In this document: positions 1-6,198 of the stretch, one piece after another
Layout: the number at the start of each line of letters is the position of its first letter
How positions within the stretch are numbered: the stretch's first letter is position 1
Virus record (IMG/VR): IMGVR_UViG_3300047478_000033
Coordinates: 1-22,404 of that record
DNA: 22,404 nucleotides
DNA from: a virus
Reading direction: 5' to 3' (one strand)
The notes under the pieces: model-generated
What the model was told of the DNA's origin: nothing
Database searches by the model: none
Seen by the model: only the letters and a program-made list of their open reading frames with translations
Position numbers and translations under genes: made by a program

Positions 1-1
1 T

Positions 2-1066
2 TGGGAAGCCATTAAACGTGCTCTAGACGAGCCTGAGAACCATCCTGAGGTTTGGGGTACCGATGCCCCGTGGTGCATGTTCAGTGCAGCGTACGAGTTG
101 AACCAGGCGTACCTAAGCGGTAATCCTGAGACGTACGAGACTGGTGTGATTGTGCACATGGATGCTACGTGTTCTGGCCTACAGCACTTCTCAGCACTGC
201 TCCGTGACCCTATGGGTGCTACGTACGTGAATCTCATTGACGAAGCTAAGTGTGGTCCTAAGCAGGATATCTACAGTCGTGTGAGTGCTATGGCTCTGCA
301 AGCTATTGCCCTAGACGCTGAAGGTACTGGTGAAGAGGCAGACATGGCTCGCTGGTGGCTGAGTATCGGGATGCCTCGTAGCTTAGCTAAGAAGCCAGTG
401 ATGACGTACGTGTACGGTGCTACAATCCGTGGCACAGCTCAGTTCATTGAGGAGTACGTGTACAAGGAGATGCCGGAAGCGGTGTTCCCTGATCCACTAC
501 GCTCGTACACGTACTGCTCGTACGCTGCTAAGAAACTGTTCGTAGGTATTGCTGCTACAGTCCCTGCTGCGGATAACGCTATGCGATGGTTACGTAGTGT
601 GGCTAAGGAGATGCCTAAGGGTAAACGCATGGAATGGCGTACACCTACAGGGTTCCTAGTGCAACATGACTACCAGGACTACGATGAGCGTATCTTGCAC
701 GTGCATTCCTGTGGTCTAAAGCAGATCACAGTACGGGAGTGGAACGAAGGTACGAAGCCTCTGCAAATGCAGAATGCTCTGTCACCTAATTTCGTACACG
801 CTCTGGATGCTTCGCACCTCACAATGACTGCAAAGCGTATGCATGACAAAGGTCTATTCATGGTAGGTATCCATGATTCATTCGGAACTCACGCATGTAA
901 CGTAGGTATTATGCACGATATAATAAGAGACTCGTTCGTTCAGTTATATTCAAGTCGTAATATCTTAGGTGAGTTCCTTTGGGAAGTAGGCGGCATAGGT
1001 GAACCTCCGATGAGGGGATCATTCGACTTAAAGAATGTTCTAGAATCGGAATTTTTCTTCTGCTAA
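2..1066 (+). CDS. Phage single-subunit DNA-dependent RNA polymerase, C-terminal part (T7 gp1-like), 5' truncated by window
   Basis: This is the catalytic C-terminal part of a T7-type RNA polymerase, which transcribes phage middle and late genes from phage promoters. The frame is open from base 2, so the true start lies outside the window; about 354 residues are visible. Family landmarks are all present. MDATCSGLQHFSALLRD holds the metal-binding aspartate (codon 161-163, T7 D537 equivalent). AKKPVMTYVYGA holds the lysine and tyrosine of the O-helix (389-391 and 413-415, T7 K631/Y639). GIHDSFGTH holds the second metal aspartate (875-877, T7 D812). The C-terminus ESEFFFC matches the terminal hydrophobic foot of the family (T7 FAFA). 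The polymerase lies directly upstream of the structural genes, as in phiKMV-like phages and unlike T7, where it is an early gene. Most tyrosine codons here follow a codon ending in G (GTAC). Confidence 0.97.
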   Translation, partial: WEAIKRALDEPENHPEVWGTDAPWCMFSAAYELNQAYLSGNPETYETGVIVHMDATCSGLQHFSALLRDPMGATYVNLIDEAKCGPKQDIYSRVSAMALQAIALDAEGTGEEADMARWWLSIGMPRSLAKKPVMTYVYGATIRGTAQFIEEYVYKEMPEAVFPDPLRSYTYCSYAAKKLFVGIAATVPAADNAMRWLRSVAKEMPKGKRMEWRTPTGFLVQHDYQDYDERILHVHSCGLKQITVREWNEGTKPLQMQNALSPNFVHALDASHLTMTAKRMHDKGLFMVGIHDSFGTHACNVGIMHDIIRDSFVQLYSSRNILGEFLWEVGGIGEPPMRGSFDLKNVLESEFFFC

Positions 1067-1184
1067 ACCTTTAGTATAGGTATAGTGGAGAGAGGGGGTA
1101 AGGGGGAGAGTGGTAGGGGAGAGAGCAGTAGTAAAAGAAAGCTCAGCACTTTACAGTTCTTCCCTTTTCCTTTTAGAGGTATAA
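1067..1184 (+). promoter_or_regulatory. Intergenic region with a purine/G-rich tract and a possible phage-RNAP promoter
   Basis: This 118-base gap separates the polymerase gene from the next small gene. It contains TATAGTGGAGAG (about 1081-1092), which loosely recalls the initiating part of T7-type promoters (TATAGGGAGA). An almost pure purine run follows (about 1085-1125) with two runs of five G and one of four G. Next is AAGCTCAGCACTTTACA (1139-1155), which has a near copy upstream of the capsid gene, then a pyrimidine-rich stretch and the Shine-Dalgarno AGAGG at 1175-1179. A promoter role is inferred from position and weak resemblance only. Confidence 0.3.
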
Positions 1185-1361
1185 ATGAATAGTACTTCAG
1201 TTAAGAAGGATCAGATATTCTTCTCTAAAGCTCAAGTAGCTTATCTAGAGAGTATCTATCCTGAAAGAATTATGAGAGCAGATACTTCAGAAGCAGAGGT
1301 ACGCCAGTACTTCGGTGCTAGAGAAGTAATCATGTTCATCAAGAGTAGAATCCGTGATTAG
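1185..1361 (+). CDS. Small hypothetical protein, 58 aa
   Basis: An ATG at 1185 is preceded by AGAGG at 1175-1179 with a 5-base spacer, a good ribosome binding site. The context TTAGAGGTATAAATG closely matches the one before the tail tube A gene (TTAGAGGAATAAATG). The frame runs 58 codons to TAG at 1359-1361 and overlaps the next gene by 8 bases. The product starts MNSTSVKKDQIFFSKAQVAY and is basic, with no signal peptide or membrane segment. I do not recognise the family. Small unassigned genes are usual at this site, between polymerase and portal, in phiKMV-like phages. Arginine codons are mostly AGA, unlike the CGT-rich structural genes. Confidence 0.7.
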   Translation: MNSTSVKKDQIFFSKAQVAYLESIYPERIMRADTSEAEVRQYFGAREVIMFIKSRIRD

Positions 1362-1833
1362 AGATGCTACTCTACAAGATATATCAGACTTAGCTAGACT
1401 AGGTATGATGATGCACGCAGAGTCAGACTACAGAGATATTCCTATGAATACTTCTAAAGGTGCTGACTTCCTAGTGCATATTCTGTGTAATCCAGATAAG
1501 TACAAAGTAACTGTAGCTGAAGGTGCTTCAGGCGTATTCGGTATGCACATCGGACTATTGCAGGATTACTGGTTCAGTGACGAGATAGCTGGGTACGATG
1601 TTCTACTGTACATCTCTCCAGAGAAGCGAGGAAGCATTGCCGGTATTCGAATGATTAAAGCGTTTGAAGACTGGGCTTTCTCTAAGGGCGCTATTGAAGT
1701 TCGCCCTGGGTCTACTACAGGTATCTCTCCAGAGGTAGTCAAGGAACTCCACGAGAGACTTGGGTACAGTACTGTTGGATACACATTCCGAAAGGTACGA
1801 CAATGTGCGGTGGCTACACAGGCCAGAAACTAG
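1354..1833 (+). CDS. GNAT-family N-acetyltransferase-like protein, 159 aa
   Basis: It starts with GTG at 1354, overlapping the previous gene by 8 bases. The N-terminus MIRDATLQDISDLARLGMMM is a typical GNAT beta1-alpha1 opening. The segment PEKRGSIAGIRMIKAFEDWA (about residues 89-108) resembles the acetyl-CoA pyrophosphate loop (R/Q-x-x-G-x-G/A) followed by its helix. The end (ELHERLGYSTVGYTFRK) matches the usual C-terminal strand pair of GNAT folds. Phages often carry such a protein beside head genes, and T7 gp13 is also GNAT-like, so a virion or assembly role is as likely as enzymatic acetylation. The substrate is unknown. Arginine is coded mainly by AGA and CGA, unlike the neighbouring structural genes. 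It overlaps the next gene by 31 bases. Confidence 0.75.
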   Translation: MIRDATLQDISDLARLGMMMHAESDYRDIPMNTSKGADFLVHILCNPDKYKVTVAEGASGVFGMHIGLLQDYWFSDEIAGYDVLLYISPEKRGSIAGIRMIKAFEDWAFSKGAIEVRPGSTTGISPEVVKELHERLGYSTVGYTFRKVRQCAVATQARN

Positions 1834-2117
1834 GTCTTGACATTACCGGTTATGAAGAGCGTAAGAAGCAAGCTGCTCTAGCTGCTGAAGCTCAAGACCG
1901 TGCTACCAAAGCTGCTCAAGAAGCCGCTAAGGTTGCAGAAGAACAAGCTGCTCAACAAGCAGCGATGCAATCAAACTTTGCAGCAGACTTGACGCAAGAG
2001 AATATCGGCACAGTAGTTGCTGGTGGCTCTGCAGAACAGACGATGGCTACTTCCGATATGAAGAAGAAGTCTAAGCGTGTGTCAGGTCTATCGAGTGCTC
2101 TCGGTATTAACGTATGA
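1803..2117 (+). CDS. Small virion/tail-assembly protein, T7 gp6.7/gp7.3-like, 104 aa
   Basis: The ATG at 1803 lies inside the end of the GNAT gene and has AAAGG about 7 bases upstream. The protein begins MCGGYTGQKL, followed by a long Ala/Gln/Glu/Lys-rich stretch (about residues 22-60) that should form one helix. It ends in a basic tail, MKKKSKRVSGLSSALGINV. The end resembles that of T7 gp7.3 (basic patch, Ser/Gly, GINI), and the MC start recalls T7 gp6.7. Both are small virion proteins ejected with the DNA, and their genes flank the portal gene in T7. The assignment rests on position and these short resemblances. It overlaps the portal gene by 4 bases (ATGA). Confidence 0.55.
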   Translation: MCGGYTGQKLGLDITGYEERKKQAALAAEAQDRATKAAQEAAKVAEEQAAQQAAMQSNFAADLTQENIGTVVAGGSAEQTMATSDMKKKSKRVSGLSSALGINV

Positions 2118-3688
2118 CGAACCGAGTCACGCATAAAGCCTTGTTTGAGAAGTTGCGTGACGATACGGTTGTTCAGAAGAGTGAGCGGTATGCTCACTGG
2201 ACGTTACCGCAACTCATGGCTGACTTCTCAGAGACGAGAGGTACAAGCTCTCTTGTAGTCGAACGGGACTATCAAGAGATTGGAGCTATCCTGGTGAATC
2301 ATCTTGCCAGCAAGCTCGCAGGGTTGCTCTTTCCGAGTAACCGACCGTTCTACCGTATTCAACCGTCTGATGAATTCGTGGGTGCTGCTGAGAAGGCAGG
2401 CGTTAAGAAGACTGAACTAAGCTCTTCTCTAGCACGTCTAGAGATGGAGTCGTGTCAGAACCTCTTCATGAATGCCTCGTACAACCAGCTAGTCACGCTT
2501 CTGAAACATCTGATCATCACAGGTAACGCTTTGCTGTACCGTGACTCAGACGATAAGAAGTGCTCCGTGTACGGACTGCAATCGTTCGTAGTACGGCGTG
2601 ATGGTAAAGGACGTATGGTTGACGGAGTTCTACGTGAGTTCACTTACGTTGAGTCTCTGGACCTTGATATCCAAGAAGCATTGAAGCGTGTGAATAAGAG
2701 TAAGTTCAGTAGACCTGAGCAACAGGTTGAACTGTTCACTCGTATCCATCGTAAAAAGGTGCCTACTGGTCGTGCAATCTATGAGATTACACAAGAGGTC
2801 GATACGATTCCCGTAGGGGAAATGAGTACTTACCCTGAGCATCTGTGTCCCTGGCAGTTCCCTACGTGGAATCTGATCGCAGGTGAGCACTATGGTCGGG
2901 GCATGGTTGAAGATTACGCAGGCGGCTTTGCTCGTTTATCTGATCTGAGTGAATCCCATGCTTTGTACGCTGTTGAAGTAATGCGTGTTGTGCATCTTGT
3001 TGCTGCCGGTTCCGGTACCGATATTGATGACCTCGCTAACGCTGAGACAGGTGAGTACATACGTGGTGATGGTAACTCAGTTCTAGCGCACGAGTCTGGA
3101 GACGCACGTAAACTTGAACAAATTCAACAAATCATTACAGAAGTCTTCCAAAGACTAGCACGTGCATTCATGTACAGTGCGAACACGCGTGACGCAGAAC
3201 GTGTCACAGCGTATGAGTTGAGGCAACAAGCTATCGAGGCAGAGAATGCTTTGGGTGGGGTGTACTCCTCACTTGCAGAAAGCATTCAAGTTCCTCTTGC
3301 ACACATCCTCATGTTCGAAGCTAAGCCGCAAACGCTGGATAGCATCATTCGTGAAGATGTGAAGCTAGACATCATGGCAGGTATCCCTGCTTTAGGTCGA
3401 GCTTCTGATGTGCAGAACCTTGTGCTGGCTGTACAAGAAGCTGCAACTGTTGTGCCTGTGCTTGCACAGATTCAAGCTGCTGATCCTCGGATCGACATTA
3501 AGAAAGTCATGGATATGATTTACGAAGGTCGTTCTGTGGACGTAGACAGAATCTACAAGGATCAGGACACTCTAGATGCAGAGGCTCGTGCTATGGCTCA
3601 GCAACAGCAAGGCCAGGCCCAGATGGGTGCTGCCGTAGATGCTGCGTCTCAACTTGAACAACTTAATCAGATGACCAAAGGTGCGTAA
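2114..3688 (+). CDS. Portal (head-tail connector) protein, T7 gp8-like, 524 aa
   Basis: This is the dodecameric ring at the capsid vertex through which DNA is packaged and ejected. Its length is close to T7 gp8 (about 536). The N-terminal section has the family pattern TRGTSSLVVERDYQEIGAIL, followed by a VNHLASKL-type segment and LFPSNRPFYRI (about residues 40-82). SANTRDAERVTAYELRQQ (about 356-373) matches the conserved region in which T7-type portals have ERVTAEEIR. The C-terminus is Gln/Ala-rich. The start overlaps the preceding stop as ATGA, suggesting translational coupling. Portal, scaffold and capsid follow in the standard podophage order. Confidence 0.95.
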   Translation: MTNRVTHKALFEKLRDDTVVQKSERYAHWTLPQLMADFSETRGTSSLVVERDYQEIGAILVNHLASKLAGLLFPSNRPFYRIQPSDEFVGAAEKAGVKKTELSSSLARLEMESCQNLFMNASYNQLVTLLKHLIITGNALLYRDSDDKKCSVYGLQSFVVRRDGKGRMVDGVLREFTYVESLDLDIQEALKRVNKSKFSRPEQQVELFTRIHRKKVPTGRAIYEITQEVDTIPVGEMSTYPEHLCPWQFPTWNLIAGEHYGRGMVEDYAGGFARLSDLSESHALYAVEVMRVVHLVAAGSGTDIDDLANAETGEYIRGDGNSVLAHESGDARKLEQIQQIITEVFQRLARAFMYSANTRDAERVTAYELRQQAIEAENALGGVYSSLAESIQVPLAHILMFEAKPQTLDSIIREDVKLDIMAGIPALGRASDVQNLVLAVQEAATVVPVLAQIQAADPRIDIKKVMDMIYEGRSVDVDRIYKDQDTLDAEARAMAQQQQGQAQMGAAVDAASQLEQLNQMTKGA

Positions 3689-3691
3689 CTA

Positions 3692-4525
3692 ATGCCTGAC
3701 ACTAACCTCCCTCCGAACGTCCCTCCTGCGGGTGGCCCTCCAGTTATTCCTCCGGCCCCCACACCACCTGGTACTCCTCCTGTACCACCAGCTCCTGCTC
3801 CTGCAGAGCCTAATGCTGACTTCACAAAGGCTGTAGAAGCCCTTGCTGCTGCACTAGGTAAGACTGGTACTAACCCTCCTGCTACAGGTACTGAAACTCC
3901 TGCAACTGTTGATCAAGAGAGCTTGAACAACATGAACATCGAGAACATCCAGAATCCTGTAATCAAGAGCATGGCTCAAGTCATGCAGACTGCAGGTAAG
4001 GGTCTGGACATGGATCGTATCTTCAAGAAAGCCTTAGAGTCTGGTGATGCTGAGCTACTTGATGTTGCGTACATCAAAGACAAGGCAGGTGCTAATGCAG
4101 AGCAACTCGTAACGATTGCTAAGGGGATTGTTCAAGCTGTTCAGGCAGACACTGAAAAGTCTGTCGGTGCTATTCATGCACTGGCAGGTGGTGAGGCTCA
4201 ATGGAATGCTTGTGTCTCTGCGTTCAATACGAACGCTCCGCAAGAACTGAAGCAGGTTATCTCTACCATGTTGAACTCTGGTAACAATGACCAGATTCAA
4301 GCTGCAGGGAAACTTCTAATTCAATTTGCACAAGGACAAGGATTCGTGCCGAACCAACAACCTATCGTTCAAAACGGCGGTGCCGCTGTGTCAGGTGCTC
4401 AAGCCCTAAGTAAGGCTGAGTTCCAAGCTGAGCTGCAGAAGCTCGATACGCGTAGTGCTACGTACCAACAAGAACGAGACACCCTCTTCAATCGCCGTGT
4501 ACTCGGTAAGAAGATGGGCAAGTAA
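3692..4525 (+). CDS. Capsid assembly scaffolding protein, T7 gp9-like, 277 aa
   Basis: It lies between portal and major capsid, the fixed place of the scaffold gene in T7-like phages, and has a similar length (T7 gp9 about 307). Residues 5-41 are strikingly proline-rich (repeated PP and PAP). The remainder is Ala/Gln-rich and probably helical, ending in a basic tail (NRRVLGKKMGK). Scaffolds of this group are acidic, helical proteins that guide procapsid assembly and leave before maturation; a basic C-terminal helix usually contacts the coat protein. It starts 3 bases after the portal stop, with AAAGGTG upstream. The function comes mainly from position, size and composition. Confidence 0.85.
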   Translation: MPDTNLPPNVPPAGGPPVIPPAPTPPGTPPVPPAPAPAEPNADFTKAVEALAAALGKTGTNPPATGTETPATVDQESLNNMNIENIQNPVIKSMAQVMQTAGKGLDMDRIFKKALESGDAELLDVAYIKDKAGANAEQLVTIAKGIVQAVQADTEKSVGAIHALAGGEAQWNACVSAFNTNAPQELKQVISTMLNSGNNDQIQAAGKLLIQFAQGQGFVPNQQPIVQNGGAAVSGAQALSKAEFQAELQKLDTRSATYQQERDTLFNRRVLGKKMGK

Positions 4526-4580
4526 TACCCAAGCTAAGACTTTACACAGGCTTGTTCAAATTTAACTCTGAAAGAAGATA
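4526..4580 (+). promoter_or_regulatory. Capsid gene leader with a possible phage promoter element
   Basis: This 55-base gap precedes the major capsid gene, where T7 has its strongest promoter (phi10). It contains AAGCTAAGACTTTACA (4531-4546), a near match to AAGCTCAGCACTTTACA at 1139-1155 (one substitution and one single-base gap). The repeat in two intergenic sites suggests a phage-RNAP promoter or an RNA-processing signal. The capsid Shine-Dalgarno AAAGAAG lies just before the ATG. Confidence 0.35.
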
Positions 4581-5588
4581 ATGGCTAATACCACTTATGC
4601 TGCTGCAAATACCCGTCCACATTGGGCTGGTACGGATGCCGACCTCGACATCCACCTGGAAATGTACGAAGGCGATATCGAAGGCTCGTTCCGAGTTCAG
4701 TCGATGTTCCGTTCGGAAGGTCTGACTAACTACAAGTCGGTTGCTAATCAATCGAACACCTGGCGTGGTGATCGTATCGGTGGCGTTGCTGTCAAGGGCC
4801 GTACCGCTGGTCAAGCTCTGGATAGCTCGCGTATCGTGAATGAGAAGTTCGTGATCACTGTTGACACGACTTCGTACATCCGTACCCCTGTTGACTACCA
4901 GGATAACTGGACTGCTCCAGACTTCCAAGCTGAGTACTCTGCTGAGCACGGCTCGGCTCATGCTAAGGCATTTGACCAAGCTCACATCATCCAGCTCATT
5001 AAGGCTGGCTCGTGGGTTGCTCCTGCCTCGCTGAAGGCTTCTGGCGCATTCTACGATGGTATCCTGGAAGAAGTCACTGGCTACGCTGCTGAGACCGATG
5101 CTGCTGCTAAGGCAGACCTGCTGGTTCAGAAGCACAAGGAAGTTGTTGCTGAGTTCGTTAAGCGTGACCTTGGTGGTTCGCTCAGCGAGTTCGTAACTCT
5201 GATCACTCCAGATGCTTTCAATGTCCTGCTGGACCACGACAAGCTCATGAACGTACAGTTCAGCGGTAATGACACGGCTGGTAACAGCTTCGTTCGCCGC
5301 CGTATTGCTATGCTGAATGGCTTGCCTGTTATGGAGACTCCACGTTTCCCTACCGGCGCTATCACTTCGCACTTCCTGGGTTCGGCCTTCAATGTGTCGA
5401 GCGCTGAAGCCAAGGCAATGCTGATCGTGTTCCACCCACGTAAGACTCTGGTTACGGTTGAAGCTCAACCTATGACCGTTCGTATGTGGGATGACGAGAA
5501 GGAATTCAACAACGTCCTGGACTCGTACGCAATGTACACCGTAGGTATTAAGCGTGGCGATGCTGTCGCTGTGCTGTCTACGGACTAA
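4581..5588 (+). CDS. Major capsid protein, T7 gp10A-like, 335 aa
   Basis: This is the HK97-fold shell protein. Length and position fit T7 gp10A (345 aa): after the scaffold, before the tail tubes, and followed directly by a strong terminator as in T7. The opening ANTTYAAANTRPHWAG, the GDVEG-like EMYEGDIEGSF (about residues 28-38) and the IRTPVDYQDNW segment match T7-group coat proteins. Codon use is more biased than in any other gene here. Serine is often TCG, leucine CTG or CTC and arginine CGT or CGC, with almost no TTA, CTA or TCA, as expected for the most abundant virion protein. One result is a long antisense open frame over 4542-5468, which is not a gene. Confidence 0.96.
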   Translation: MANTTYAAANTRPHWAGTDADLDIHLEMYEGDIEGSFRVQSMFRSEGLTNYKSVANQSNTWRGDRIGGVAVKGRTAGQALDSSRIVNEKFVITVDTTSYIRTPVDYQDNWTAPDFQAEYSAEHGSAHAKAFDQAHIIQLIKAGSWVAPASLKASGAFYDGILEEVTGYAAETDAAAKADLLVQKHKEVVAEFVKRDLGGSLSEFVTLITPDAFNVLLDHDKLMNVQFSGNDTAGNSFVRRRIAMLNGLPVMETPRFPTGAITSHFLGSAFNVSSAEAKAMLIVFHPRKTLVTVEAQPMTVRMWDDEKEFNNVLDSYAMYTVGIKRGDAVAVLSTD

Positions 5589-5599
5589 GTAGCACCTCT

Positions 5600-5631
5600 A
5601 AGGGGAATCACATTCGTGGTTCCCCTTTTTT
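5600..5631 (+). terminator. Rho-independent terminator after the capsid gene
   Basis: The arms 5600-5611 and 5616-5627 pair as AAGGGGAATCAC with GTGGTTCCCCTT (12 pairs including one T-G wobble). The loop is ATTC, and a run of six T (5626-5631) follows. It lies 12 bases after the capsid stop, the place of the T-phi terminator in T7. It should reduce transcription into the tail genes, so capsid mRNA accumulates most. Confidence 0.93.
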
Positions 5632-5645
5632 CGTTAGAGGAATAA

Positions 5646-6197
5646 ATGAAACTATTAGATGCAGTGAACTTGATCCTACCTAAGCTAGGTGAGCATCCTG
5701 TTACATCACTGACACTGAAGCACCCTACCCTGGCTATCATCCTGCCTGAGGTAGAGCAAGAACTTAAAGCCCTGCTTATGCGTGGCTGGTGGTTCAATCA
5801 ATTCGATTACAAAGCAATGCCTGATGTTGATGGTAAGATTGCACTGGGTACCACGACTCTATCGTTCGTACCGTACAGTGCGTACGCTGCTGTGCGTGGT
5901 AAAGAGCTGTATAACGTAGACACTATGTCGTACGTATGGACTGATGCTGTACAAGGACTCCTCACACAGTACATTGATTTTGAAGAGTTGCCTGAGACTG
6001 CTGCTCAAGTTGTTTGGTACAACGCGCTAATCAATGCATTCACTACCGATATTGGTATGTCGAATGAACTGCAGATTTGGCAAGTGCGTGCAGGTACTGC
6101 AGCGAGCGATCTTATGGCAGAGCATCTACGCAATCGTAAGTACAACACAAAGAAGACTCGTAGGTTCCGTAACCTACGCTGTGCATTAAGAGGTTAA
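5646..6197 (+). CDS. Tail tubular protein A, T7 gp11-like (gatekeeper), 183 aa
   Basis: It forms the ring joining the portal to the tail nozzle. Length (T7 gp11 about 196) and position agree. The start MKLLDAVNLILPKLGEHPVT is the usual opening of this family. The middle segment LLMRGWWFNQFDYKAMPD (about residues 45-62) matches the conserved block in which T7-type proteins have RGWWFN. The segment RNRKYNTKKTRRFR gives a basic C-terminus. The ribosome binding site TTAGAGGAATAA lies just downstream of the capsid terminator. The next gene starts one base after its stop. Confidence 0.93.
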   Translation: MKLLDAVNLILPKLGEHPVTSLTLKHPTLAIILPEVEQELKALLMRGWWFNQFDYKAMPDVDGKIALGTTTLSFVPYSAYAAVRGKELYNVDTMSYVWTDAVQGLLTQYIDFEELPETAAQVVWYNALINAFTTDIGMSNELQIWQVRAGTAASDLMAEHLRNRKYNTKKTRRFRNLRCALRG

Positions 6198-6198
6198 T

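Noticed and set aside
4542-5468. 308-codon antisense open frame opposite the major capsid gene
   Set aside because: It arises because the capsid gene avoids TTA, CTA and TCA codons, whose complements are stops. It has no family resemblance and lies fully within a certain gene.
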